Notes: generated from the letters alone by a model not told the origin. A DNA stretch of 64,000 nt from Heterobilharzia americana (GCA_944470555.2 OX104132.1:7015755-7079754), one strand, 5' to 3'. Counted from the first letter of the stretch, positions 45,985 to 58,360 are shown. Made by a program: numbers and translations.

Positions 45985-47235
45985 ACTTCAAGGTCATGTT
46001 AATTATTCTTTATTGCAAAGTTGACTGATAAGACTATGTTTAACATAATGTACTTCACACAATAAACAAGCAAAATAAGGTGTTGTTGGGCTTTTATATG
46101 TAGTTGTGCGTCCATAAAGTTTAATATATCTGCTTCTTGTCTTCTCAGAGGACAGGAATTGAGAGAGGTGTAGATGAGGAGGACGCTTGTCATCAAACAA
46201 AATATTTGTTGCTAGCTGTCTATAAGCGGTCAGATGTCTATCCACAACAGCATTTATCAGTACGCTTAGTGGTGTACCACTCGTTCTCCTAATAGCCTTC
46301 AAAATCATACGCAGTACAGCGCAGTCTTTTTTCCGGACTCCAGGAAAGAATAAGAGAGAATAGTAAGTAAGTATAGGTAAAACACAGGAATTAACGAAAC
46401 TTGAGAGTTTAGGCTGTCATGCGAGGTAGTCTGACTTTTCCCAAATGAAAGGTCATAGGAAGGATTTTCCTGGAAACCAGTAAGATGTGGAGGGATCAAG
46501 AAAAATTAGAGGATAAGCGTAAGCCAAGACAGATCACACCTGGTACATTTTCTACAACACAGCCATCTATTAGAGAAGAGTCCTTAGACTAAAGCAACTT
46601 GAAAAGGTCTTTTTCAGGTCATAAACTAAAATTAGCCAAATGACATTTGGAAAGATTGAGTGAGAGACCATTTAAGGAAGGCCAGTGATCAATTATGATT
46701 CAGAATATTTTAAACTGAGAAGATTCTAAAGAGGATAGGATCGACATGGCACTGTTCGGTCACCTGCACACTTGACAAACTTTGCATGAGTTGAGATTGG
46801 TCAGTCATCAAACAAAGGAGAAAAGAAAAAGAGAAAAAACAGAACATTGAGGCACATCGGCCTCACTAATTAGCGAAGTAGAGCTCTTCCCTCTGCATAG
46901 AGTGTAATGCCTTCTCTCGGGAAAATGAAATTCAAACCAGTTTGTAATCCACGACTCAATATTAGTGCTGGCAAGCTTGTTTGGTAAAACAGGTCTAGGG
47001 ACAGACTCAAGGGCAGAAGAAGGCATATCTAACATACTTGTCCAGATTGGCAATGACCAGGAGATGTAAAAATAACTACACCATTTAAAGTGCTGCTTCT
47101 AAGTTTCCAGGTAAATTGATTTGGATCGATGAAAACCTTTGAAGAAGGTTCAAGCACGCAGAACAGCGGTTTTTTCTGTGTTTTTAGGAGTGGTGAGGTT
47201 ACTGGAATCAGTAGACTGAACAATTCAATTCAGTG
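45985..47235 (-). mobile_element. CR1-type non-LTR element, decayed RT and C-terminus
   Basis: Minus frames 47053-46808 carry NIESWITNWFEFHFPERRHY and a damaged VPQ.SV.S.FLFS block, the equivalent of the VPQGSVLGPLLF motif of CR1-type polymerases. 46440-46305 and 46308-46003 carry a C-terminal region with NSCVLPILTYYSLLFFPGV, then MILKAIRRTSGTPLSVLINA and DRHLTAYRQLATNILF. The catalytic FADD block is not clean. This is a third, unrelated non-LTR lineage beside the two RTE-like families. It is dead. Confidence 0.82.
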
Positions 47236-47504
47236 AAATATTTTCCTTCGGTTATCTTAAAAGCTTGTTGTAAGGTTATTGTACGAAAATATACATTGTA
47301 AATCCTTTTTTACATACACTAATTGGTGTAAGCCAGTGTCCCTTACTTGATAGAAGCGGGTTATGCATTGAATTCAGCGAAATAGAACTTCGGAATACTA
47401 TTAGTGAGTTCAATAGATCAAGGACACTACTACTACTATCAACAATAATAATAATGGCAATAATGATAATAATAGTGTGGAAAAGTTAAATGTTGTACTT
47501 GCTT
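47236..47504. other. Unassigned sequence with AAT/TAC microsatellites
   Basis: About 47428-47475 holds short TAC and AAT/TAATGA runs. Nothing else is recognised. Confidence 0.35.
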
Positions 47505-47660
47505 AGTGGTGGCCAGTAGTGGAACTCCTGAACATACGTTTCGTCTTATTTTAGGGCTCATCAGCTAGATGTGTCTGCGTCCCAGTGAGTGATGTTGTTC
47601 GCATTGAAACTGGAACCCAGTACACATTGTTTCTAATGCCAAAGAGTTATCCACAAGCAT
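47505..47660 (-). repeat. SINE family B with all catalytic core bases intact
   Basis: Minus strand: CTGATGA (47564-47558), stem II region GCCCTAAAATAAGAC (weakly paired), GAAAC (47542-47538), octamer ACGTATGT (47539-47532), then T as the cleavage base and CAGGAG. All invariant hammerhead bases are present. Stem I is partial and stem II weak, so activity is uncertain. A tRNA-like remnant follows at about 47600-47655. Confidence 0.78.
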
Positions 47661-48054
47661 CAATTAATCATAAAAAGTTAAATCTTTGCAAACACCAGTT
47701 TGCAAAACACATAAATATTATATGGATGTTAGTTAGCTTTAAGATATATTTTGTGCTGTTTAAATTAGATTGGTGCATTCATCAGTCAGTTCAGCTGCTC
47801 CAATAACATAACGAATATTAAGGCAATGCACAGCAGAAAATGGGCTGACCAGCATCTTCCAATCTCAAAATATTCTTTAAACAGGAAAGGTGAACATCAG
47901 ATTAGAAAATACTTACTTTCATTTAGGAAGAGAGAAAGAAGTTTGCAGGCTTGTCTGTTCCTTGAATATATTTGATTAGTTTGACCTGAATAATGATATT
48001 GAAATCGGAGTACATAGATAGTTTCTTTAGTAGTTAACGCAATCCAGTTCACCT
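47661..48054. other. Unassigned sequence
   Basis: Nothing recognised. Confidence 0.3.
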
Positions 48055-49095
48055 ATGAACTAGAAAATGATGAAGCAGAATTAACGACGGTGGATTGTAG
48101 ATTAAAACGAAAACAAGACCGGAATTTAGACACTGGTGTAGACAGAAAGTCTTCACACTCGAATCATTACTTAGACTTCTAATAGTCTCGTCCACTGTCA
48201 GTTACGGCTAGCTTGGTATAGTGTCTAAGTAACAGGGCCAGGAAACTTACCAGTAAAGGAGAAGATCTGAGATAAGAAATCAGAGCCTACATTAAAGACA
48301 CCTTACTCATCAATAACTACCCTTCTAAATAAATTAATAAATTCAATGGTAACTAAGAAGAACGTGCCAAATAGTAGTAACACTAATGCTACTACTAATA
48401 ATGATGACAATGATAACAATGGTGGTAATACTGTGAAGAAAGAATCTAACAACTCTATGGTGTCACCTTACCATACAAAGAAAGCACCTCAGAAACGTTA
48501 GATAGGATTAGCAATAAGTGTGGGATTAGAGTGGCACTTGACCTACAAATTCACTTGGAAATAAGCTTTGCAGGTTAAATGATCCCAACGATCTAATTAG
48601 GTAGAATAATTTAGTTGATCACATTCCCTGCAACGATCGTGAGGTCCAATATATAGGTCGAAGTAGTCAACCAGGGTAGGTCATTCAGGTTATCCGAGCA
48701 CGAAAACCGAGCTAGATCAAAATTGGTAGATCCTAGTAAGATAAGGAATTAAAAAAAAAACTTGGCCATAGCTATGCATGCAACTGCACACAACCACACC
48801 GTAGGATGGGACAGGGTAAAAATCCTTAGAACTAAGCTGGTGGGATGGAGGGGGAGATTGATAATTGAATCTTCGTTTATCGAATCAACACCTAATACAC
48901 AGAACAGGAAATGCTCAACACCTGTTCTGGGTGTATGGAAAATCTTACAACCCATATCACAAAGGCGACGAGGAAATTAGGACTATTTAAAGGATATCTC
49001 AAAGTTGTGTAGTTATCTTGATATGACTAAGGACAATAAATTGTGTCCTAGACGGAATCCAGTAAGTAATCCTGTTCCCCTGTGTGATACTTCTA
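48055..49095 (+). mobile_element. Penelope-like element (group A), decayed
   Basis: Broken frames run in parallel with 39543-40522: DCRLKRKQDRNLDTG and SHSNHYLDF near 48070-48180, then decayed nuclease-region pieces and the C-terminal block near 48760-48960. A 3' stem AGGACA/TGTCCT with AATAAATTG loop lies at about 49024-49050, in the position of the stem at 40447-40464. Stops occur throughout. Confidence 0.75.
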
Positions 49096-49117
49096 AGAAC
49101 TCAACTACTATGGAATA

Positions 49118-49240
49118 AGATAGCCGTGGTTTGGCAAACTTCTGTTACTGATACTAGTCATCAGCTGGTTCTCAAATCCTAGTTGGTAGAGCACTGAGTC
49201 GGTAACCAGGAGGTCACTGGTTCTAATGATACAATGGGTG
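49118..49240 (+). repeat. SINE family A fragment
   Basis: It begins with GATAGCCGTGGTTTGGCAAA (family-A left arm) and has an A-box-like TAGTTGGTAGAGCACTGAG and a decayed B box (CTGGTTCTAATG). The right arm is lost. Confidence 0.6.
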
Positions 49241-49613
49241 TAAAGAAGCCGATAATGAACACCCCAGTGAAGCTAATTCATCAGTCGGAGGGCCGCAGAA
49301 GCAGGACAGTTAAAATGAGACAGAAGCATGAACAGTAAAGAATTTTACTGGTAAAATGTTGAAATTTACACCACAATGGAATATGTCAGGAAATCACCAT
49401 TAAACATTAAGGTCTCGTGTTCAATCATCATCTTATGATAGGCTGTTGATACTAAAGCATAAACGAAACGTATCAGATATGGTTATATGGTAGTATGGAA
49501 GAAATATTTTCAAATGTAAAACATGTTGGTGAATGTATACGCGGTTTTTATTCCTAGAATTCCCTATCACCATACACCTTCCATGAGATATTGGTTAGCT
49601 AACAACCATCACC
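49241..49613. other. Unassigned sequence
   Basis: Nothing recognised. Confidence 0.3.
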
Positions 49614-49960
49614 AAACGAAGTGTACTACTTGTGAGCAACTTGAGTAGTCAGAAACCACTCAGGTTGATCCGAAAATTTTATCAGGCAGTTCACAATGAT
49701 CTAAACACCTTTGCGAAATCAACAGATCAGCCTGACAGGTTTCTGACCACTCAATTTGTTCAACAATAGTATGTTTCTCTATTTCATGACGTATTTATGT
49801 TAGACATCACACCCAAGGGTGGTGCCTAACGGAAACCCATTTGATTGGGACCACAGTTAGCTGGTAGTTGAAAAATTACTCAGCTGTGATAGATGTCAAA
49901 GTGAGGAGCGTTCAATTTGTAAATCATTTGCAAACTGATCATCTCTCACTTACGGAAAAT
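49614..49960 (+). repeat. Composite inverted-arm repeat, copy 1 (MITE-like plus SINE-like)
   Basis: 49614-49780 starts with TGAGTAGTCAGAAACCACTC and ends near TTTCTGACCACTCAATTTG, forming imperfect inverted arms around a short centre. It is followed at 49855-49960 by a block sharing CTCAGCTGTGA and TTTGTAAATCATTTGCAAAC with the copy at 62265-62640, where the whole unit is inverted. No transposase lies within it. Confidence 0.55.
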
Positions 49961-49986
49961 GTGAAAATCCAAAACAAACCGTCTGG

Positions 49987-50292
49987 TTGAGCAATCAGAA
50001 AACGTCTTTGAGTATTTGTTTTGAAGATATTAGAAACACCACCGACAACCCAGATTTTTTTAAATTTTTCACTGAAATGAAATCTAATGGACTCTTATTA
50101 AAAGTTGTTTTAAATTGTAATCACAGTAAAAAAGGAGCGACTTTAAAGGTCATCCTAACAACTGATGAAACAACCAATCACTTTTCTCTCTTCTGTGAAA
50201 AAAATACAGCAACGTGGTTGATTATTTTGGGAGTTGTTAGGGTGGCCTTTAGAGTCGGCCGTATAAAGGGGAGAACTACTTTCAAAATGAAA
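49987..50292 (+). CDS. Unrecognised 102-codon frame, possibly a transposase N-terminal fragment
   Basis: An open + strand frame (MSNQKTSLSICFEDIRNTTD and on) has ordinary composition. It contains FFKFFTEMKSNGLLLKVVLN, a cysteine (CNHSKKGATL), then a second cysteine and RVGRIKGRTTF near the end. The spacing of cysteines before a basic tail is loosely like the N-terminal zinc-binding region of Merlin-type transposases, but one or more expected cysteines are missing and I do not treat it as identified. It follows the composite repeat at 49614-49960 by 26 bp. It may be a decayed mobile-element gene or chance. Confidence 0.25.
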
Positions 50293-50679
50293 TAGGGGAT
50301 ACCAGCGAACATGCTGTTGCATCATTCTAAAAGAATAAACATCAGTATTTAGTTTCTTCTGGAACTTATAGACTGCTTTAATTAAAAAACACTGAAATCA
50401 AAGTACAGTTTATTTGCCAAAGTCGCAACAAAGCTACGAAGCTTTTGTATACTTTCTGCCGTCAGTTTTGAAACCTATTGATTTAGAGTTCATTTAGTAT
50501 GATACTGACGACCTTAAAAGTCAACGAGTAAATCAGTCCTCCACAGCTATGATCACTTTGATCTCGTTGGTAAATTCCGTAGATCAATTTGAGTGGTTTC
50601 AATCTACCCATATTCTCCAATACTGCTATACTTTCAACTAGTTTCAAGTAAAAGCAGGATTTAATGAATTACAGATTAA
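50293..50679. other. Unassigned sequence
   Basis: Nothing recognised. Confidence 0.3.
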
Positions 50680-50870
50680 TATTCATCACGGAATGATTTC
50701 ATTAGAATAATCATTGAAAACCTGGGAGCACTGAATGGTTATTTCTTCTTAATATGGTATTCCTCAGCATTGCCCATTCACAAACCTATCAGGGATCTAA
50801 TTTAGGACCCTGAGACCTCGCGGCTAGCACGTTACTACTCAGATACTAGTTTGAAATGTAATGGCTTACA
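50680..50870 (-). repeat. SINE family C with intact CTGAGGA
   Basis: Minus strand: GCAATG, CTGAGGA at 50767-50761, a decayed stem II, GAAAT at 50745-50741, ATAACCAT, T and CAGTGC. Stem I (GCAATG with CAGTGC) can pair except one position. The tRNA-like remnant lies at about 50850-50800. Confidence 0.72.
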
Positions 50871-51299
50871 TCATCATAATTCTTTCAGTTCACGATATAA
50901 CGTTATCTTCATCCAATGCCATCGTTGGATACTCGTCTTTACGTTCAAACTGATTTCCTTCAACGGTCAGGAAATTTCATCTTAACGAATGTTATTAATT
51001 ACCACTGAATAGTAATTTATTTTGGAAGTTTATGCGTATTTTGTTGTTTTCTTATTCATCGTCGACTCCTATCAACTGAATGAATGAACTCATTAATTTG
51101 AGTATTTTTATAATTTTCTTATCACGTACGATTCACAACCTAAATTTTTATTTTCATTACTATCTGCACTGTTCAGAATGATATAACTGATCTTGAACCG
51201 ATTCAGTTTGAACTACAACTCCAGTCTTTACATTACCATTTGACCTGTAGAAAATTATTCATTTCAATGTTATTAAACCTAGATCAATTTACTAACTTC
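50871..51299. other. Unassigned sequence
   Basis: Nothing recognised. Confidence 0.3.
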
Positions 51300-52120
51300 T
51301 GCTTTTTTCATACTCCTTGCTTGTTTTTCGGGACTGACTGGCCTTAACAGAAGGAGCCAAGTAGTCTGAGTTTATTCAGTGTTCTGTTATACAGCTAAAG
51401 ATACCTTTCCATTCTCTCCTAGTCAGCCAATTTGGATAATATTTGTAAACATGTTGCGTAAGCTGGTGTATGGTACGACTGATGTACCTGACTCCACAAA
51501 AGCAATTAGATTGATGTATACACACTGATTCGGCTCAATGCTCCAATTTATCCTTTGTGCACTAAGTGTTCACTGACTGCAGAAATGATTCTAAGATTGG
51601 AGGGAAAGAAAGTTATGTTTATGGATCTTGATAGTCTCTTTCTAAGGATATCTGCAGGGTTATCTCCCTTGAATTTGAGGTTCAACAGTAACATCTTTTT
51701 GAGAGCAGTATCCAGGCGTTCCAAAGTGCTTTTCGGTTCTAGATTCTTATCTATGAATTTCCGTTTCCCACCAGAATTTCTCGCAACTTCTTAATTCACA
51801 GTTGGTGCTATCTTACGTGCATATTCTTCATAGTTTTGAGGAATATGGACTAATAAGATTTCTCTTTCTGCTATCTTTGCCACAGAACAACCAGCTAGGA
51901 ATGGTCCTAGAGGTGAACCAATTGTCACGCTTACTACCTGTCTGTAGAGTCCGTTGTTATATCGAAACGGTACGTTGAAAGCGAAACTAAGAAAAACTAG
52001 TTATTGGATATTTGTAACTTCTGTTGCTACACTGCGTTGACTCTCTCGACATCTACCAGCATATGGGCATCTATGCAGATACTTCGATAATTCCTCCTTA
52101 TTCACTATTTTGTCATTTGG
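51300..52120 (-). mobile_element. Penelope-like element (group C), RT and connector fragment
   Basis: Minus frame pieces read NNGLYRQVVSVTIGSPLGPF and LAGCSVAKIAE at about 51965-51890, the PLE block VAMGSPLGPLLA before the catalytic region. Further on, KFIDKNLEPKSTLERLDTAL and LNLKFKGDNPADILRKRLSR lie at about 51765-51630, followed by SNLRIISAVSEHLVHKG. The YIDD-type catalytic residues and nuclease are not found intact. Confidence 0.75.
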
Positions 52121-52134
52121 CTAGTTGGGGATAA

Positions 52135-52300
52135 AAGTGGAATCCAGCTTGATGCGCGTACCTTCCGATTTGGAACTTGTCAGAGGGATGTAGCTACTTC
52201 CAGTGAGTAATGTTTTTCCCAATGACAAGCGGAACATGCACACACAACTAGCCACTACCAAATAAATTACAAAGTAATCAATAAGTAAGCAATATCGAGG
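52135..52300 (-). repeat. SINE family B fragment
   Basis: Minus strand: CTGACAA, stem II TTCCAAATCGGA, GGTA in place of GAAA, ACGCGCATC and AAGCTGG. It has the typical Sm-alpha order but decayed catalytic bases. Confidence 0.65.
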
Positions 52301-52351
52301 TATCAGCATACGATGCCCTATGTCAATACAGTCCAATAAATTCAATACAGA

Positions 52352-55300
52352 ATTATTATATTATCATTATTTCCCCTTGGGTTCCTGGTGGAAAATACGG
52401 CTTCAGTAACACGCCTCCATTGCACTCTCTTCTCTGCTATCTTTTCAACCTGGCACCACAACCACCCACAAGCTTTCATTTCTTCTTCACACCATCTCCT
52501 CCATGTCACACTCGCCTCGGACGACCAACTCGTCACTTCCCATGCTGGTTCCAATCGACGGTTTGGTGCGTGATATCTACGAATGGTTCTCTCAGTGGAT
52601 ATCCAATCCATCTCCACTTTCTTCTGCATATTTGTTGGGCGATAGGTTCTTGGTTGGTTCGTCGCCAGGCCAGAGTTCCTTGTTGCTTATTCTTATTATT
52701 CTGGCCATCTGATCTTCAGCAACGAGCGTGGACAGCTGTTCATGTATGGTGTCTGTAGCTTTTTGCAAATGCTTTTCGTGACATGCCAAGTCTCTGAACC
52801 AATGGATGCACTGACTTGATTGGCATTAGTGTTGAAAATCCGGATCTTGTTCACGCTTTATGCTGAGTGCAGTGCAGTAGATCACCACACTGATTTCAGA
52901 TTAATGAAAGCCTGTCTTGTTGTCTTTCCGATCCTGGCTTTGACGTCCTCATCTGTGCCTGTGTCGCCTGCATTTGAAACGATGCTACCTAGGTAGGTAG
53001 GTAGGTGATAGGTGAAAGAGACAACTTCCTTTAGGTTTCTCCTGTTCATGGTGATTGGTGCTTGTTGTTGATGCTGCTGTTTGTTGGGTATCTTCATCAC
53101 CTCTGTCTTATCCACGTTCACCTGAAGGAAGCCCTGTCTTCGCTGCCTCGCCTCCTCTGTCACCTTGTTAGTTTTCGCCTGTTGATCTTCGAGTTTGTGC
53201 TGCAAGACATTAGACATAAATCGTCATCGTTGGCGAAATCCAAATCTTCTACTGGGGTCTTTTCATCGGTCAAACAGCGTATTCCCCTCCTCTCTCTCCT
53301 CGTGGTTTGTTGCAAGATCCAGTCGAACATAATCAGGAAGATGATCGGTGATAGTAGGAGGCAGCCTTGTCTTACTCCTGTCCCCTGCCTTCACTTCGAA
53401 GGCATCACTGAACTTTCGATTGTGGGTCACATGGCATGTGGGATTACATTGCATATAGCTGTTGAATGAGGTTGATAAAGATTTGTGGCACTCCATAGTG
53501 TTGAAGCAAGTGCCTGTCAAATTACTTCTCGGTCGATGCTGTCGAAGGCCTTTTCGGAGTTGATGAAGTTGAGGTAGAGAGTTGACTGGCATTCTATACT
53601 CTGTTCTATGATGATGCACAGCGTAGCGTTGCAATTTGATCTGCACGTGATTTGCTTTTCCTGAAGCCAGCCAGCTTGTTCCGGTCGTAATTTTGAATCG
53701 AGAGCATTCTTCAGTCTCTCCAGGATGATTCGGCTTGGTATTTTGCTTTGGGTGGACAGGGGTAGAGCATGATTCTGCACCAGTTCTTGCAAAAACTTGG
53801 GTCACCCTTGTTTTGGAGTTTCACAAGGTAGGCCTTCTTCCAATCAATCGGCAGGTACCTTTCCTTACTCCCTTCAAACCTTCTTCAATAGTGGTGTGAG
53901 CATGTCCGTTGTTGTGTCTGCATCCGTTCTCAGTGCTTCTGGAGGAATTCCATTTACTCCTGCTGCTTTTGTCGAGTTTCAGCAGTTTTGTGGCATTCAG
54001 GACTTCTGCTCTTGTCAGAGGGCTTGGGTTCACCGGTAATTCTGTGTTTGCAGGTGGCATTTCTGGACGAAGTGCAGGTGGTGGTGTTGGTGGCCGATTC
54101 TAGAGTTTTATAATGGTCAGATCATTGTTTCCTTCGTTTCTCCCGTTTGGTGCTAACTAAGTTCCCTTCACTATCTTTCATTGGTTTCATGTGTGTTGAT
54201 CTCTTCCCAGATAGTAACCGGATTATTTGATACCATGTTGTCAGGTCTCTATCTCTCCTACCTGCAGCCTGTTCTGCTCCAGTCGCAAGTGCGTCATAAA
54301 AGTGTCTTTTGTCTTTGTGCGCACTCTTCTGCACTTCTTTGTACAGTGAAGCGTTCTATAGTGTGTTCAGTTCCTCTTTTCATTGTTCATCTCTGCACTG
54401 CACTGTACTGCTTCATCTTCTGCCTCACCATCTTTCTCTCCCTCCTCTATCAGCTTCCATGTGTTCATAGAGGTATATTCCTCGTCTTGTTTCTTCTTCC
54501 TTCCTAACAAAGTTATGTCGGTTTCCTTCCACATCTCTCTCAAAGAGTTCCAGTGTTCTTCCACGCCCGATCCTTCAGGGGTGTTACTTGATGTCCCCCA
54601 TTTTCTTCCTGATGACTGACTGACGTGTGGAGGTCCTTTATAGTTTCGTACTTCAGCTCAGTTTCTGTTCTGGGTATTGAACTTCAACTGTGGTCTATCA
54701 CCAACTTCCTTGAAAGCTTTCGACTTGATTTTGAAGGTTCCTTGCACCAGATAGTGCGTGGTCTCAACCACCTACATCTGCTCCCCTTCTTGATCTTGTG
54801 TCAAGTAGACCGCTCCACCTTCTTCAGATTGATATTAAGTCGACCTGATTTTCAGTGTAGTGTGTCCATCTGGTGAAGTCGAATCCATGTCGCTTTGTGA
54901 ATATTCTTGTGTTTATACACACTACCTCCAATCACCAAATCGTTGAATGCTCAGAAGTCTGCAAACAGTTCTCCATTCTCGTTCATCCTTTCGGCGAGTG
55001 ATTCTCGACCCATGATGAGTTCTTTTCCTGTGTTGTCCTCTCCCAGTTTGACATTCATGTCACCCATTAGAATTTTGATATCGCCAACTGGAGTCTTGTC
55101 CAGTGTTGATTGCAGTTGTCTGTAGAATTCCTTCTTCTTCTCTTCATCTGCATTATTTGTTGGCGCGTAGCATTGAATGATTGTGACTTTCCTTCCTTTT
55201 GATTTGGATCTTGCTGTCATGGTCCTGGAGGAGATTGGTTCGCACTGCATGAGAGCCTTCGATGATCTTGGAGACATCATGATAGCCACTCTAGAACTCC

Positions 55301-55769
55301 ATGTGTTCGTGGTAGTCGTCTGGGTGACAATATCTGAGTAGATTATTGACTCTCCAGTTAAGAGTTTGGAGAGTCCTCTTCCATTCCATCTGCTTTCGCA
55401 GATTCCAAGCACTTCTATGCCATATCTCCTCATCTCGTTTGCAATCTGGGTAGTCTTGGTAGGTTCATATATGGTGTGGACATTCTATGTCCCCACGCTT
55501 ACTTTCGCTTTCATCGAGAGAAGAGAAGACACATCGGCCAATCGGCTTCCCGAATGCAGGCTTTCACCAACTGGCGTCATTTCGTCTCCCCTATTCCAGT
55601 GAGGAATAATATTGTTTTTATTTTTTTATATTTTGATTGTGCTTAGAAGTTTGTTTAGCGACAGGATTGGTTTTGCGGGGTAGGGTTGCTAGCGCTATGC
55701 CCAACCTTCCCTCTTTACCAGGGCTTAGGACCGGCTAGTAACTAGTGAACTAACAAACTAGGCGAGGTT
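52352..55769 (-). mobile_element. RTE copy 3, most complete copy
   Basis: The minus-strand element runs from a 5' leader near 55769 (shared with copy 2 through GCGGGGTAGGGTTGCTAGCG on the + strand) to an AT-rich tail at 52352-52372. The endonuclease ORF opens with ATG at 55514 (MKAKVSVGT), then TAG at 55487-55485 in place of the Trp of GTWNV. It reopens as a 160-codon frame (55433-54951) with ESRWNG, QCYAPTNNADEEKKKEF and GDMNVKLG. 54951-54060 carries the central region. RT begins near 54060 (PPANTELPVNPSPLTRAEV) and continues through EKAFDSIDREV (about 53530) and the thumb (about 53000-52880) to a C-terminal block near 52350-52600. Several frameshifts separate the pieces. At 3.4 kb it is close to RTE full length. 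Confidence 0.92.
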
Positions 55770-56035
55770 TTATTCTCTTATAGTGTGCTCCGAAAATATA
55801 TTCCCAAGTGTAGCTAGCCTATATCCTTCATGCACACATCTGACTCTGAAGTGATATTATTAAACAAACCTGAACTCTGACATCAGAATCAACGCGTAAA
55901 GACGCTACTACACCGTTGATCTTTCATAAACTGAAGGCATTTCGTATCGTAGCCGGCCGTTGACACTGTTCTTTCTGCCTTACTTCCACAATCGACTTCT
56001 TGATACGTATATAAATCATCTTAACACAGACAAAT
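55770..56035. other. Spacer between RTE copy 3 and the inverted duplication
   Basis: Nothing recognised. Confidence 0.35.
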
Positions 56036-56619
56036 TAAAAAATGGGAGAAATCGATTGTCTGACAATTCGAGTGCCGGGAATGTATTTGTCGCAAACATG
56101 GCCTATATTATATGATAAAATTTCGTGTTATAGCTGTTGGACTTCATGATAATCTGTTGGAAATAATATTCCTCATTCATATAATTGGGAAAAGCTGATT
56201 AGTTTATTGTCTATTCCACCTAATAACTTGGAGGTTTGTGGAGAAGCAGTTGATTTTACAGTTGTTTTCATTACAGTTCGCTGTCAAGCGGAGAATCATT
56301 GATAATCAGGGACAACTAGACTGCAACTACATGCCAGTTTGAGATAGCAAAGGACCACCAACACTCATAATCTTTCAGGTCTTGTAACCAACACCATAAT
56401 AGTCATCAATCACGTTGGAATCCCACAGTCAAATCAAGTGTTTGAAGTCTGAATATGTGTAGTAACGAAGACACTGGACATGAAGACGGTTGACAGGTGG
56501 TGGTGCTTGTAAATCAATAAAGTTTTGAGAATATGTACAGCTGGATTGTTGCATATTGACTAACTGACAACGTGTCTTTTAGGAGACATAGTAGTGTTCA
56601 ACTCTGCTTCTCGTAAGGT

Positions 56620-56720
56620 TGTGAAGTACTGAGGAGTCTAAAGTTGATATGAAACAACAGTCCATTGTGCTCCAGCTTCAACTGTTCCTCTGGTTGATGT
56701 GGATTTGCGATAAAAGGAAT
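56620..56720 (+). repeat. SINE family C with intact hammerhead core bases
   Basis: CTGAGGA at 56629-56635, GAAAC at 56651-56655, ACAACAGT as helix III (A-U and C-G closing pairs), C at 56662 as cleavage base, then CATTGTGC. All invariant bases are present, but stems I and II pair poorly here. The paralogue at 26755-26865 has lost CUGANGA. Confidence 0.72.
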
Positions 56721-58295
56721 TTCTGTTATGCTCAGTTTTGAGATGTAGCTAGCTGTCTGACATCGGAATAGGCACTCGCCTTCTTACTAGTGGGTCATAA
56801 GTTCCAACTCCACACCACGTACCAACTTTCAAGCAGCCAGTTGATGCTCTTAGCCCTCATACAATACAGGTGGCTCATAGCCTCCCTACAATAACAATTA
56901 CCTGCACCTGCTTAGTGCACGCATTTCAACTTCGATTCGTATACTTCTAGAATAAATGTTACAGTTTCCTGGTGATAACGTTTTACAATTTCTATTCAAG
57001 TTTTAAAAGCGTTCAACAATCAGTCAACATCAAGAAATAAAAATAAGTTGATCAGTTTAAGAATTAATTCATTTGAAATAAATTTCACTTTATAAAACAA
57101 TGACCACAAATGAAGGTTCAGTAAACCACACTTAGTATTCGAAATGACATTCCACAACAACGCCCTCCATAAGCATATTTCGTGGTCAGACTCACCATAT
57201 CCAGATCTCATAAACAGCATGCAGCTATCAGGCTGATGAGTTGAAACCTACTGGTTGAACTTCTTCAATGACATGCATCTCATCATTTGATGTAACTCTG
57301 TCTATTATCATCAGAAACCTTGTTAGCGCACTCATACCTTAATAGACTGACGAATATAGGTGATGGGGAAACTTTTCATCGAACAGGGGGGAAACAGATA
57401 CGCGTAGCATTGTCCACAGTGATATTTTACGTACAAACGGACACATTGGGAACTCAGTTTTCGAAAAAATACCATCATGCCTTCCTAATCATCTGTTATC
57501 TTCAACTAATGCTTAACCTTGGACCTGAAAGGTTATTCAAAGATCGTTGCAGGAACAAAAATCGTACATTAATACATCCTTAGTTAACACACTGAATATC
57601 ACATTGATGAGATGATGTGAAACAAACAGTCTGCAAGTGGATTAGTTAGTTCCGATCAAATATATATTGGTACTCAGCGACTGTCAATAAGACTACACTT
57701 ACTACCGTTAACCGGTCGCGTCTGTGTGAGGAGAAGCCTGGAAACGTAGGTATCCACGTTGGGATGTTGTCGCTCAAATTGAAGACCTCTCTAAACGATA
57801 GGGCGTTCACACAAAGTCACCCTGATCACCTTAAGTGGATTGCAATGAGAATGAAGAATAGTTGAACATTGATTACGGTATTGAGTTGAAAGCGCCCACG
57901 CCATACACGGTTGTTCGTTTATCCATTTAACCAGGTGATCGTAACACCACTCCACTCACTGGGATTTATCAACCATTTTGAGTCATCAGTCTACCCACAA
58001 CCACTGTTGCCCACATGTTACTGACACAGATTACTTTATTCTTACTATTGTCAACTAAACGCTGTCAACATAACTTACTCACCGTAATCTTATGGACAGC
58101 GTGCACATTCGCAGGTGTTTTATTACCGAATCACTGCACAACCTTGTACTTAACCAGAAACCAAGTGCCAAATTGGTTAAACGGCGTGGGCTCCCAATAA
58201 CTCATCATCTCACGATATCAAATGAACCACTATCGAGAAAATTGACCAACTGGAGGAGTGATTGCACTCAAGGTTGAATTGTCAGACTATGTTGG

Positions 58296-58298
<3 letters not shown>

Positions 58299-58358
<60 letters not shown>
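58299..58358. repeat. (TA)30 microsatellite
   Basis: 60 bp of TA inside the right arm. The left-arm copy has about 9 units. Confidence 0.95.

Positions 58359-58360
<2 letters not shown>

Noticed and set aside
51555..51794. Plus-strand 79-codon frame
   Set aside because: It is the antisense shadow of the PLE connector on the minus strand.
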